NCBI GenBank assembly: GCA_963704545.1
Contig: OY969915.1
Location: forward strand, 372,001-436,000
Source of the DNA: VRUE01 sp963704545
GTDB lineage: Bacteria; Actinomycetota; Thermoleophilia; Solirubrobacterales; 70-9
Length of the DNA: 64,000 nt
Reading direction: 5' to 3'
The notes under the pieces were generated by a model. The model saw only the letters and a list, made by a program, of their open reading frames with translations. It did no database searches and was not told the origin of the DNA. The translations under genes and the position numbers were made by a program. Below, piece by piece: positions 1 to 7,887 of this stretch (the first letter of the stretch is position 1; every line of letters begins with the position of its first letter).

Positions 1-312
1 GAGCGGCAGGCGCGCTACGCCTCGGTCTTCGCCGTCACCGCGGGCGCCTTCGTGCCGCTCAACTTCATGGCGGTGCGGCTGGCCGAGAGCCTCGTCCACC
101 CGCGCGTCTTCGCCACCGCCAACGGCGGCCTGCCCGGCTCGATGATGCTGACCTTCCTCGCCTGCCTCGTCGCGGTGGCCCTGCTCTGGGTGACGCTGGT
201 GAAGCTGGAGCTGACCGCGAAGAGCGCCTCGGGGCAGCTGAAGCGCCTGCGCCGCGCCCTCGACGCGCCGGCTGCCGGTGCTGGGTCGCGGATCGCCCCG
301 GAGGTGAGCTGA
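1..312 (+). CDS. ccmC: Heme exporter/cytochrome c assembly protein CcmC-like, C-terminal part
   Basis: The reading frame is open from the first base, so only the last 103 residues are seen. Two hydrophobic stretches are visible, around residues 10-30 and 48-66, followed by a charged tail. The segment FMAVRLAESLVHPRVF matches the region in CcmC that follows a periplasmic loop. CcmC is an inner-membrane WWD-family protein that handles heme for cytochrome c maturation. Its TGA stop overlaps by one base the ATG of a CcmD-like gene, and heme biosynthesis genes follow at once, which supports the call. The WWD motif itself lies outside the window, so a CcsA-type relative cannot be excluded. Confidence 0.7.
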   Translation, partial: ERQARYASVFAVTAGAFVPLNFMAVRLAESLVHPRVFATANGGLPGSMMLTFLACLVAVALLWVTLVKLELTAKSASGQLKRLRRALDAPAAGAGSRIAPEVS

Positions 313-590
313 TGGACTTCCTGCCGCTTGCCGCTCCCGCCCTGCCGCTCGACGAGGCCGGCCGCTACGTCGCCGGCGCCTACGTCGTCTTCCTCGTCCT
401 CCTCGTCGTCTACGTCTCGATCATGGCGGCGAAACTGCAGCGGATCGAGGGTGAGCTGCGCGAGCTGGCTGGCTTCGCCGAGCACCGGGTCAACGGAGGA
501 GCAGCCGCCTCAGAGCACGAGCTCGATGAAGATTCCATCTCTGTGTCCCTGCCTCGGGCGAACGCCGAGGAGGCGGCGCCTGATGTCTGA
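312..590 (+). CDS. CcmD-like small membrane protein with acidic tail
   Basis: This 92-residue protein has one membrane segment (about residues 18-38, rich in Val and Leu) followed by AAKLQRIEGEL. That layout, one helix then a basic/amphipathic stretch, is the layout of CcmD, which helps CcmABC release heme-loaded CcmE. The last 40 residues are acidic and low in complexity and go beyond the usual CcmD length. The start overlaps the preceding stop (TGATG) and the end overlaps hemA by 8 bases, so it is clearly inside an operon. CcmD is poorly conserved in sequence, and the name rests mostly on size, topology and neighbours. Confidence 0.55.
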   Translation: MDFLPLAAPALPLDEAGRYVAGAYVVFLVLLVVYVSIMAAKLQRIEGELRELAGFAEHRVNGGAAASEHELDEDSISVSLPRANAEEAAPDV

Positions 591-1914
591 GCTTCTCGCC
601 CTCGGCGTCTCGCACAAGACCGCGCCGCTCGACCTGCGCGAGCGCCTCTCGCTGACCGAGGGCCGCGCGGCGGGGGCGCTGCGCGAGCTGACCGACGTCG
701 CCGGCATCCACGAGGCGGCGGCGATCTCGACCTGCAACCGCACCGAGCTCTACCTCGTCGTCTCCGATCCGGTCGAGGCCGAGTCGACGGCGCTCGGCGT
801 GCTCACCCGCCAGGCCGAGCTCCGCCCCACCGAGCTGCTCGGCCACCTCTACTCGCTGCGTTCGGGCGACGCGGTCCGTCACCTCTTCCGGGTCACCGCC
901 GGGCTCGACTCGATGATCGTCGGCGAGGCCGAGATCCAGGGCCAGGTCAAACGCGCCTACGAGCTGGCCCTGGTCGAGGGCGCCACCGGCCCGATCCTCA
1001 ACCGCCTCTTCCGCGGGGCCCTGGCCGCCGGTGGGCGCGCTCGCGAGGAGACCGGGATCAGCGAGAAGAACGTCTCGATCCCCTCGGTTGCGGTCGATCT
1101 GGCAAGGCGCACCCTCGGCGATCTCGCCGAGCGGCGCGTGCTGGTGATCGGTGCCGGTGAGACGGCCGAGCTCGTCGCCCGCGCCCTGGTCCGGCGCGGC
1201 GTCGCCACCGTCTTCGTCGCCAACCGCCACTACGACCGGGCGATCGGGCTCGCCCAGCGCTTCGAGGGCAACGCGGTCCGTTTCGAGGAGCTGCCAGATC
1301 AGCTCGAGCAGGCCGACATCGTCGTCTCCGCGACCAACTCCCCCCACCACATCGTCGAGCGCGACGAGCTCGAGCACGTGATGGCGACGCGTGGCGGGCG
1401 ACCGCTCCTGCTCGTCGACATCGCGGTACCGCGCGACATCGAGCCGGCCTGCCGCGAGATCGCCGGCGTCAGCCTTCACGACATCGACGACGTTCAGCAG
1501 ATCGTCGCCCGCAACGCCGGCGGCCGCGAGGCCGAGGCCCGGCGCGCGGAGCGACTGCTCGATGCCGAGCAGAACCGCTTCGAACGCTGGCTCTCCTCGC
1601 TCGAGGTGGTGCCGACGATCGCGGCGCTGCGCGAGAGCGCCGACGAGATCGTGCGCCGGGTCCTCGCCGAGAACGACCCGCGCTGGGAGGGCCTCGGCGA
1701 GGCCGACCGCGAACGGGTGAGCACGATGGCGAAGGCAATCGCCTCGCGGCTCCTGCACGAGCCGACCCTGAGGATGAAGCGCTCAGCCGGCAGCGACGAG
1801 GCCTACCTCTACGTCAGCGCCCTACGCGAGCTGTTCGGGCTCGACGTGGATACGGAGCCGGAGGCCGAGGCGGGGTCCAACGTGACAGAGCTGCGCCGCC
1901 GCAAATCCACTTGA
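583..1914 (+). CDS. hemA: Glutamyl-tRNA reductase
   Basis: The 443-residue product reduces glutamyl-tRNA(Glu) to glutamate-1-semialdehyde with NADPH, the first committed step of C5-pathway tetrapyrrole synthesis. The N terminus has GVSHKTAP (8-15). The catalytic cysteine is in STCNRTELY (Cys51), and VGEAEIQGQVK (113-123) is the usual signature. The Rossmann motif VLVIGAGETAE lies at about 186-196. The helical dimerisation domain occupies the last 130 residues. The ATG at 583 was chosen because the protein aligns from MSELLALGVSHKTAP; a longer upstream frame is out of family. The gene overlaps the CcmD-like gene at its start and hemC at its stop, consistent with one co-transcribed heme/cytochrome operon. 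Confidence 0.97.
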   Translation: MSELLALGVSHKTAPLDLRERLSLTEGRAAGALRELTDVAGIHEAAAISTCNRTELYLVVSDPVEAESTALGVLTRQAELRPTELLGHLYSLRSGDAVRHLFRVTAGLDSMIVGEAEIQGQVKRAYELALVEGATGPILNRLFRGALAAGGRAREETGISEKNVSIPSVAVDLARRTLGDLAERRVLVIGAGETAELVARALVRRGVATVFVANRHYDRAIGLAQRFEGNAVRFEELPDQLEQADIVVSATNSPHHIVERDELEHVMATRGGRPLLLVDIAVPRDIEPACREIAGVSLHDIDDVQQIVARNAGGREAEARRAERLLDAEQNRFERWLSSLEVVPTIAALRESADEIVRRVLAENDPRWEGLGEADRERVSTMAKAIASRLLHEPTLRMKRSAGSDEAYLYVSALRELFGLDVDTEPEAEAGSNVTELRRRKST

Positions 1915-2798
1915 GCCTGCGGATCGCAACCCGCAGCAGCGCTCTGGCGTTGGCCCAGGCCGGACAGGTTGCCGAGATGCTGGGGGGTGCCGAGCTGGTC
2001 GAGGTCTCCTCGGACGGAGAGCCGGGAGACAAGTCGCGGTTCGTGCGCGGGGTCGAGTGGGCGCTGCTCGGCGGCGAGGCCGACGTCGGCGTCCACTCGG
2101 CGAAGGACCTGCCGGCGGAGCTGCCCGAGGGGCTCGCGATCGGCGCGGTGCCCGTGCGTGAGGACCCCGCCGACGCCTGGATCGGGGTCGGCGACTCGCT
2201 CGAGGACGTGCCCGAGGGTGCGCGGGTCGGAACCGCCAGCCTGCGCCGCCGCGCGCAGCTGCTCGCGGCGCGGCCCGACTTCGACGTGCAGGAGCTGCAC
2301 GGCAACGTCGACACCCGCCTGCGCAAGCTGGCCGAGGGTGCGCTCGACGCGATCGTTCTCGCGGTTGCGGGCCTGCGCCGCCTCGGGCGCGAGGGGGAGA
2401 TCTCCTTCGCGATCCCGGCCGACTCGATGACTCCCGCCGCCGGACAGGGCTCCCTCGTCCTCCAGGTACGCAGCGGCGACGAGGAGGTTGCGGCGGCCGT
2501 GGCCGGCGCAGTCGATGAGACCGCGCTGCGCGAGCTGACCGCCGAGCGCGCCGTCGTCTCGCTGCTGGAGGCGACCTGCTCGACGCCGATCGGCGTTCGC
2601 GCGGCGGTCGCCTCCGAGGCGATGAGCGTCGACGCCTTCGTCGGCCTGCCCGACGGCAGCGAGTGGATCCGCGACCGAGTGGAGGGCGACGCGGCGGAGC
2701 CCGGCGCCCTCGGGGCCGAGCTGGCTCAGCGCCTCCTCGCCACCGGCGCCCGCGAGATCCTCGACCGGGCCGAGAAGTGGAGTGGCAGGCGTGTCTGA
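1911..2798 (+). CDS. hemC: Porphobilinogen deaminase (hydroxymethylbilane synthase)
   Basis: The 295-residue enzyme polymerises four porphobilinogens to hydroxymethylbilane. Diagnostic pieces are LRIATRSSALALAQ at the N terminus, VHSAKDLP (61-68), GTASLRRRAQL (107-117) and ATCSTPIGVRA, where Cys223 carries the dipyrromethane cofactor. Translation appears to start at a TTG (1911-1913) that overlaps the hemA TGA, giving tight translational coupling. The TGA stop at 2796-2798 lies inside the left arm of a 16-bp perfect inverted repeat that separates this gene from cobA-hemD. Confidence 0.96.
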   Translation: MSLRIATRSSALALAQAGQVAEMLGGAELVEVSSDGEPGDKSRFVRGVEWALLGGEADVGVHSAKDLPAELPEGLAIGAVPVREDPADAWIGVGDSLEDVPEGARVGTASLRRRAQLLAARPDFDVQELHGNVDTRLRKLAEGALDAIVLAVAGLRRLGREGEISFAIPADSMTPAAGQGSLVLQVRSGDEEVAAAVAGAVDETALRELTAERAVVSLLEATCSTPIGVRAAVASEAMSVDAFVGLPDGSEWIRDRVEGDAAEPGALGAELAQRLLATGAREILDRAEKWSGRRV

Positions 2799-2834
2799 GT
2801 TTTCCCACCGTATATGGCGGGAAAACTCAGACAC
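2791..2834. repeat. Hairpin element, TATG-centre type (copy 1)
   Basis: A perfect 16-bp inverted repeat (2791-2806 with 2819-2834) encloses the 12-base centre ACCGTATATGGC. The left arm contains the hemC stop codon and the right arm ends just before the GGAGG of the next gene. There is no T-run, so it is not a classic intrinsic terminator, though it could slow transcription or protect the mRNA 3' end. Similar CC-TATG-GG centres recur at 4370, 4441 and 36333 with unrelated arms. Confidence 0.85.
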
Positions 2835-2851
2835 CCCCTTGGAGGGTCCGG

Positions 2852-4357
2852 ATGAGCGCACGAGCGGGGGTCGTGTACCTAGTGGGGGCCGGGCCCGGGG
2901 ACCCGGGCCTGATGACTGCGCGGGCGCTTGAGCTGATCGGCTCGGCCGACGCGATCTTCTACGACCGGCTGATCCCGCCGGGGGCACTCGACGGGGCGCG
3001 CGAGGACGCCGAGCTCGTCTACGTCGGCAAGGCGCCGGGTCGCCCCTCGATGTCGCAGGAGGAGATCGGCGCGAGATTGGTCGAGGCGGGACAGGGCGGC
3101 AAGAGCGTCGTGCGGCTGAAGGGTGGCGACCCGTTCGTCTTCGGGCGCGGCGGCGAGGAGGGGGAAGCGCTGCGCGCGGCCGGGATCGAGTTCGAGGTGG
3201 TTCCGGGCGTGACGGCCGGAGTGGCCGCCACCGCCTACGCGGGCATCCCGGTCACCCACCGCGACGACGCCTCCGCGGTCGCCTTCGTCACCGGCCACGA
3301 GGACCCCGGCAAGGACGAGAGCGCGATCGACTGGGAGGCGCTCGCCCGCTTCCCCGGCACGCTCGTCTTCTACATGGGCGTCAAGCGCCTCGCCGCCAAC
3401 GCCGCGGCCCTGATCGGCGCTGGCCGCGACGCCGAGGAGCCCGCGGCCGCGGTCGAACGCGGGACGATGGCGGGACAGCGCACGGTCGTCGCCACGCTCG
3501 GCACGCTCGCCGAGGCGGTCGAGCGCGAGGGCGTCAGCGCCCCGGCGCTGATCGTCGTCGGATCGGTGATTCGGCGACGGGAGGCGCTTGCCTGGCTCGA
3601 GCGTCGCCCCCTGCACGGCCGCCGGGTCGTCGTCACCCGCGCCCGCGCCCAGGCAAGCGGGCTGGCGACGACGCTGCGCGGACTCGGCGCCGAGGTCGTC
3701 GAGCTGCCGGCGATCCGGATCGAGCCGCGGATCGAAAGTGAAGAGGTGCGCAGCGCCGTCGCCTCGATCCGCGACTACGCCCTCGTCTGCCTGACCAGTC
3801 CCAACGGGGTGAGGCTGCTGTTCGAGGCGCTGCGCGCGGCCGGCCTCGACGGTCGCGCCCTTGCCGGCGCGACGGTCGCGGCGATCGGCCCCGGCACGGC
3901 GCGGGCCCTGGCCGCAAACGGAATCGTCGCCGACGTCGTCCCCGAGAAGTTCGTCGCCGAGGCCCTGGTCCAGGCTCTCGCCGAGGTCGACGTCAGTGGG
4001 CGCAAAGCCCTCGTCGCCCGCGCGGCCGAGGCCCGCGACGTCCTCCCCGACGCCCTGCGCGAACGTGGCGCCGAGGTCGACGTCGTCGCCCTCTACGAGA
4101 CCGTCCGCGAGCAACCCTCCGCCGAGGCGATCGAGGCTGCGCAGAACGCCGACTACGTCACCTTCACCTCCTCCTCCACGGTGCGCAACCTGACCGAGGC
4201 ACTAGGCGATCGCTTCCCCCGCAACGCCCGAGTCGTCTCGATCGGCCCCGTCACAAGCGAGGCGGCTCGAGCAGTCGGCCTAGAGGTCCACACCGAAGCC
4301 ACGCGCCACAACGTCGATGGCCTGATTGCCGCCCTCCTCGCCGACGCCGCCTCCTGA
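2852..4357 (+). CDS. cobA-hemD: Uroporphyrinogen-III C-methyltransferase / uroporphyrinogen-III synthase fusion
   Basis: This 501-residue protein fuses two enzymes. Residues 1-245 are a SUMT-type SAM-dependent methyltransferase with VYLVGAGPGDPGL (8-20) and KGGDPFVFGRGGEE (90-103). It makes precorrin-2 for siroheme/cobalamin. Residues 255-501 are a HemD-type synthase that closes hydroxymethylbilane to uroporphyrinogen III, seen from the start RRVVVTRARAQASGL and the later VTFTSSSTVRNL. The ATG at 2852 follows a GGAGG at 2841-2845. The fusion is common in Actinobacteria and Firmicutes. The HemD half makes the product that the methyltransferase half uses, and hemA and hemC lie directly upstream. 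Confidence 0.94.
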   Translation: MSARAGVVYLVGAGPGDPGLMTARALELIGSADAIFYDRLIPPGALDGAREDAELVYVGKAPGRPSMSQEEIGARLVEAGQGGKSVVRLKGGDPFVFGRGGEEGEALRAAGIEFEVVPGVTAGVAATAYAGIPVTHRDDASAVAFVTGHEDPGKDESAIDWEALARFPGTLVFYMGVKRLAANAAALIGAGRDAEEPAAAVERGTMAGQRTVVATLGTLAEAVEREGVSAPALIVVGSVIRRREALAWLERRPLHGRRVVVTRARAQASGLATTLRGLGAEVVELPAIRIEPRIESEEVRSAVASIRDYALVCLTSPNGVRLLFEALRAAGLDGRALAGATVAAIGPGTARALAANGIVADVVPEKFVAEALVQALAEVDVSGRKALVARAAEARDVLPDALRERGAEVDVVALYETVREQPSAEAIEAAQNADYVTFTSSSTVRNLTEALGDRFPRNARVVSIGPVTSEAARAVGLEVHTEATRHNVDGLIAALLADAAS

Positions 4358-4395
4358 TGTCGCACTTTCTGCCGCTATGCGGTCGAAAGTGCGAC
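4355..4395. repeat. Hairpin element, TATG-centre type (copy 2)
   Basis: An 11-bp perfect inverted repeat (4359-4369 with 4385-4395) encloses TGCCGCTATGCGG plus two bases. It begins at the stop codon of cobA-hemD. The left-arm sequence TGATGTCGCACTTTC reappears, inverted, as the right arm of the next hairpin at 4426-4470, so the two form a tandem pair about 30 bases apart. Confidence 0.8.
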
Positions 4396-4425
4396 CGCAA
4401 GGTACAGCCAAGTCGGTGGAATCGT

Positions 4426-4470
4426 TGATGTCGTACTTGCTGCCGCTATGCGGATGAAAGTGCGACATCA
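4426..4470. repeat. Hairpin element, TATG-centre type (copy 3)
   Basis: Fifteen-base arms (4426-4440 with 4456-4470) pair with two mismatches around the centre TGCCGCTATGCGGAT. The first 13 bases of the centre are identical to copy 2. The only credible start codons of birA (ATG 4448, ATG 4454, GTG 4460) lie inside this hairpin, so it may set birA translation. Confidence 0.8.
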
Positions 4471-5236
4471 GGAGGGGTTTGGAACGCCGCACCGGCACTA
4501 CCACGTCACCGACTCGACCAACACGCGCGCTCGCGAGCTGGCCGAGGCGGGAGCGCCAGGTGGAACGGTCGTCACCGCCCGCGAGCAGACGGCGGGACGC
4601 GGGCGCCAGGGACGCGTCTGGACCGCGCCGGAAGGCAAGGCGCTGCTCTACTCGGCAATCCTGCGGCCGCTCGACGAGCGGCACCTGCTGCTGCCGCTCT
4701 CGGTCCCCCTCGCGGTCTGCGCCGCCGGTGAGGAGCTCCGTCCCGACATCGAGTGCCAGGTCAAGTGGCCGAACGACGTCTGGCTCGAAGCACGCAAGCT
4801 CTCGGGAATCCTGATCGAGGCTCGCCCTCAGGACGGCTGGGCAGTGATCGGCGTTGGCCTCAACCTCTCCATAGCTCCGGAGGAGTTCCCCGCCGACCTG
4901 CGCCAGCCAGCGGTCTCACTCTTCGCTCCGCCGGCCACAGGGACTCGGGGGGAGTCCCGCCGGAGCCTCCCCGCTGTTGCTCCGCCGGGACTCCCCCCGA
5001 GTCCCTCCACCGCCGCGGAAGTGCTCAACCGCCACCTAGACCGCTGGGTCTGGGCAGACCAAGGCGAGATCCTGACCGAGTGGCGCCGTCGCGACGGCCT
5101 CCTCGGACGCGAGATCAGCTGGGAGGACGGCTCAGGAATCGCCGACGGCATCGACGACCGCGGCAACCTCGTCGTCGCCGTCGACGGGGGGAGTCGCGTC
5201 AGCCTCGGCGCCGGAGAGGTCCAGCTCCGCATCTGA
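4448..5236 (+). CDS. birA: Biotin--[acetyl-CoA-carboxylase] ligase (monofunctional)
   Basis: The product (up to 262 residues) activates biotin with ATP and attaches it to biotin carboxyl carrier proteins. Signatures are DSTNTRARELA (22-32), the biotinyl-AMP loop GRGRQGR (50-56), KWPND (106-110) and KLSGILIE (117-124). There is no N-terminal HTH, so it is the non-repressor type. The start is awkward. The good ribosome-binding GGAGGGG at 4471-4477 leads to a TTG in the wrong frame, and all in-frame starts lie upstream inside a hairpin repeat. Residues about 165-186 are encoded by another hairpin (4940-5005) inserted in frame in the loop before the C-terminal domain. The 3' end overlaps the convergent helicase gene by 105 bases. 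Confidence 0.9.
   Translation: MRMKVRHQEGFGTPHRHYHVTDSTNTRARELAEAGAPGGTVVTAREQTAGRGRQGRVWTAPEGKALLYSAILRPLDERHLLLPLSVPLAVCAAGEELRPDIECQVKWPNDVWLEARKLSGILIEARPQDGWAVIGVGLNLSIAPEEFPADLRQPAVSLFAPPATGTRGESRRSLPAVAPPGLPPSPSTAAEVLNRHLDRWVWADQGEILTEWRRRDGLLGREISWEDGSGIADGIDDRGNLVVAVDGGSRVSLGAGEVQLRI
4940..5005. repeat. In-frame hairpin element inside birA
   Basis: Two 27-base arms (4940-4966 with 4979-5005) are inverted repeats with a single mismatch around the loop CTCCCCGCTGTT. The reading frame passes through and yields a Pro/Ser/Arg-rich stretch in BirA that is not expected from the family. Its length suggests an insertion into a tolerant surface loop. Confidence 0.8.
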
Positions 5237-7729
5237 GCTGCCGTTCGACTCGGCGTCGCCGTCGCGGGCGCGGCCCTTTCTCGCGCCGGTGCCTCGCCTC
5301 CCCTCGCCGCCCTTCTTGGGCGACCGTTTCTTGTTCGGGCGCTTGCGCCGTTTGCCGCCCTTGGGGAAGTTGCGCAGCAGCTCGCGCGCGATCGCCGAAG
5401 GTTTGCGGGCCATCCGCATGCGGGCGCCCCGCAGGACCTCTTCGCCCTCCGGCGTGTGCGACACCGAGGCGGCGAGCAGCGCCACCGCCAGGCGGCGGTC
5501 CTGTTTGCGCGCGGCGTGGACGAGCCGCCGCGCGTTGCGGCCGTGCGCGCGACCGGAAGAGTTGACGAGCAGGCCGAGCAGTCGCTTGGTCTCCGGCCAG
5601 CGCTGCACCGCATACTCTTCGTGCAGCTCGCGGGTGTAGGAGGCGAGGCGCCAGACCCAGGCCTGTGCCTGGTCGCGCCGGCCGATCCGTTTGTCGACCA
5701 GCGCCTGCAGCAGCGTTTTCGTCCCCGCGCGGCGGTCGTCGCGGGTCCAGGTGCCGACGATGTCGATCGCGTCGTCGAAGGCCTCGGGGTCGCCGAGGTC
5801 GGCGATCTCGCTCAGCGCTTTCAGTTTCAGCTGCGAGTTGCGGTTGCGCTGCACGCAGGTGAGCAGGAAGCGGCGGCGCAGTTCCTTGGAGTTCGAGGCC
5901 TGGAGGATGGCCCGCGCCCGGCGCCACCCCTGCGGGTTGACCCGTGCCCCGGCCAGCGCCGCCCAGGCGTGCTGCTCGGCGTGGTCGAGGTTGTCGACGG
6001 CGATCCGCCACATCTCGCGTTCGAGCACCTGCATGCGGCGTTCCTCGTTGTCGGAAACCGGGACGATCCGCCGCTCGACCCGGATCCGCCGCCCGCGCGC
6101 CCGGCGCACGGGGCCGATCACGATCGCACCGCCGCGGTAGACATCGCGGTCGAGCAGGCTGTGCAGGGTGACGATCGCCTCGTCGTGGGTCGTCGCCGGG
6201 TGGACGAAGTCGATCACCAGGCCGGCCTCCTTGCCCGGCGCACGCCGGGTGACGCGACCCACACGCTGCTGGTAGATCCGCCGCGAGGCGGTCGGCGCCA
6301 GGTGCATGCAGAGCGTCGCCCTCGGCGAGTTCCAGCCCTCGGCGAGCAGCATCGCGTTGCAGAGCACGTCGACCTCGCCGCGCTCGAAGCCGGCGAGGAT
6401 CTCCGCCAGTTCGCGCTTCGGCGTCTCGCCGGAGACGGCGCGGGCGGCGATGCCGGCGTTCTGCAGCGCCCGGGCGACGTTCTTCGCGTGCTGGACGCCG
6501 GCCGTGTAGAGGACTCCCGGCATCCCGGCGAAGCGCGTCTTGTAGAGGTCGGCGATCGCCACGTTGAACGGCTCCTGGTCCAGCAGCGCGGCCAGCTCCT
6601 CCTGGTCGAAGTCCTGGTCGACCTCGCCTTTTCGCAGCGGCACCTTGGCGATCGTCCGCACCCCCGGCCCGGGCGGGATCCGCATGCAGCGCAGCGGCGA
6701 GATCACGCCGCGCCGCGCCGCCTGGATCAGGTCGAAGCGGGAGGTCTGGGTCGGGAAGAGGTCGGTGACGTGGCGGGCGATCAGGGCGCCGGTCGCGGTC
6801 ATCCCGATGAAGACGGGGCCGACCCAGGCACGGATGCAGGCGCTCGTTTTCTCGCCCAGCGCGGTGTGTGCCTCGTCGCAGATCACGATCGAGTAGGCGT
6901 CGGAGATTTTCTTGTGGTTGCGCACGAACCACTGGTAGGTCTCGACCGTAACCGGGCCGTCGGGATCGTCGCGGCCGTCGAGCAGCGGCGGGCGCAGGCG
7001 CTCCTTGTAGCCGCGGTCGGAGATCTCGCCGATGAACTGGTCGACCAGGTTGCGGCGGTGGGTGAGGATCAGCACGCCGCCGGTGCGCGAGGCGTCGATG
7101 AAGCCGACCGCGGCGACCGTCTTGCCGGCGCCGGTCGCGTGCTCGAACCAGAAGCGCCGCTCTGCGCCCGGGTCCTCCGGCGCCTCCTCGATCGTCTCCT
7201 CCTCGTCGTCGGCCGGTACCTCCTCCCAGTCCTGCGGCTCCTCGTCGGGGGCGAGCTCCTCGTCCTCCAGGGCCTCGCCATCGGCCTCGTCACCTTCGTC
7301 GCCGTCCTCCTCCGCGGCCGGGGTCGGTTCCTTCGCGACCGTCTCGACCGCGCCGTTGCCGTTGGCCTCGTCGGCGATCGCGACCTGTTGCTCGGCCATC
7401 AGCTCGGTCAGCGTGCCGGAGAGAGCGTCGACCTGGTGCGGGTTCAGTTCAGCCCCGTCGCGCAGCTTCGGCGGTTCGTCGGCCAGCAGCCTCTCCAGGC
7501 CGAGCAGCAGCGAGAAGTCCCGCCGCCACTGGATCGATGGGTCCTCCGCCCCCGCGTCGAGCTCCTTCAGGGCGGCGTCGAGGGCGCGGCGGCGGGCCGT
7601 CCCGGGCGCGAGCGCCTCGGGCCCCTCGCCGTCGAGCAGGAAGGGCTCGCGGACGAACTTGGCCGCCCGCTCTATGTCGGCACTCGATGGAACTGCCGCC
7701 CGCGCGGCAACTTCGCTGGTCTTGGCCAT
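5132..7729 (-). CDS. DEAH-box superfamily 2 helicase-like protein with acidic insertion
   Basis: From the ATG at 7729 the protein has 865 residues. SF2 helicase motifs are clear: Walker A HATGAGKT (197-204), DEAH in VICDEAHTA (285-288), motif III GMTATGA and motif VI QQRVGRVTR (487-495). An NPHQ element near residue 96 resembles a Q/entry motif but is separated from Walker A by about 90 residues rich in Glu and Asp. The C-terminal 350 residues match no domain I recognise, and the tail is Lys/Arg-rich then acidic. A TTG at 7759 is an alternative start. No nuclease or specificity motif is visible, so a restriction role cannot be claimed. The 3' end overlaps birA, which runs towards it. Confidence 0.85.
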   Translation of the reverse strand: MAKTSEVAARAAVPSSADIERAAKFVREPFLLDGEGPEALAPGTARRRALDAALKELDAGAEDPSIQWRRDFSLLLGLERLLADEPPKLRDGAELNPHQVDALSGTLTELMAEQQVAIADEANGNGAVETVAKEPTPAAEEDGDEGDEADGEALEDEELAPDEEPQDWEEVPADDEEETIEEAPEDPGAERRFWFEHATGAGKTVAAVGFIDASRTGGVLILTHRRNLVDQFIGEISDRGYKERLRPPLLDGRDDPDGPVTVETYQWFVRNHKKISDAYSIVICDEAHTALGEKTSACIRAWVGPVFIGMTATGALIARHVTDLFPTQTSRFDLIQAARRGVISPLRCMRIPPGPGVRTIAKVPLRKGEVDQDFDQEELAALLDQEPFNVAIADLYKTRFAGMPGVLYTAGVQHAKNVARALQNAGIAARAVSGETPKRELAEILAGFERGEVDVLCNAMLLAEGWNSPRATLCMHLAPTASRRIYQQRVGRVTRRAPGKEAGLVIDFVHPATTHDEAIVTLHSLLDRDVYRGGAIVIGPVRRARGRRIRVERRIVPVSDNEERRMQVLEREMWRIAVDNLDHAEQHAWAALAGARVNPQGWRRARAILQASNSKELRRRFLLTCVQRNRNSQLKLKALSEIADLGDPEAFDDAIDIVGTWTRDDRRAGTKTLLQALVDKRIGRRDQAQAWVWRLASYTRELHEEYAVQRWPETKRLLGLLVNSSGRAHGRNARRLVHAARKQDRRLAVALLAASVSHTPEGEEVLRGARMRMARKPSAIARELLRNFPKGGKRRKRPNKKRSPKKGGEGRRGTGARKGRARDGDAESNGSSDAELDLSGAEADATPPVDGDDEVAAVVDAVGDS

Positions 7730-7887
7730 GAAGGCTTTCGGGTTCCGTCCCCGCCGCAACTCGCGATGGGCGGGGGCACTAGGACGAGGATGCCGGGAGT
7801 CTGCATTCCGCTCCCCCCAGCGCTCTCAGCGGCTTGCATCGAAAATGCGAACCGAACGTACGTATTGTAATCACGGAATTGGAGAAG

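Noticed and set aside
490..1758. Long open frames on the strand opposite hemA, and similar ones opposite purA, dnaB and the mce genes
   Set aside because: They are shadows caused by high GC and strong third-position bias; their translations are Arg/Ala/Gly-rich or low complexity with no family pattern, while the opposite frame encodes a known protein.
5456..7870. An 804-codon frame on + opposite the helicase gene
   Set aside because: Its composition is that of an antisense shadow and the helicase motifs on the minus strand are decisive.
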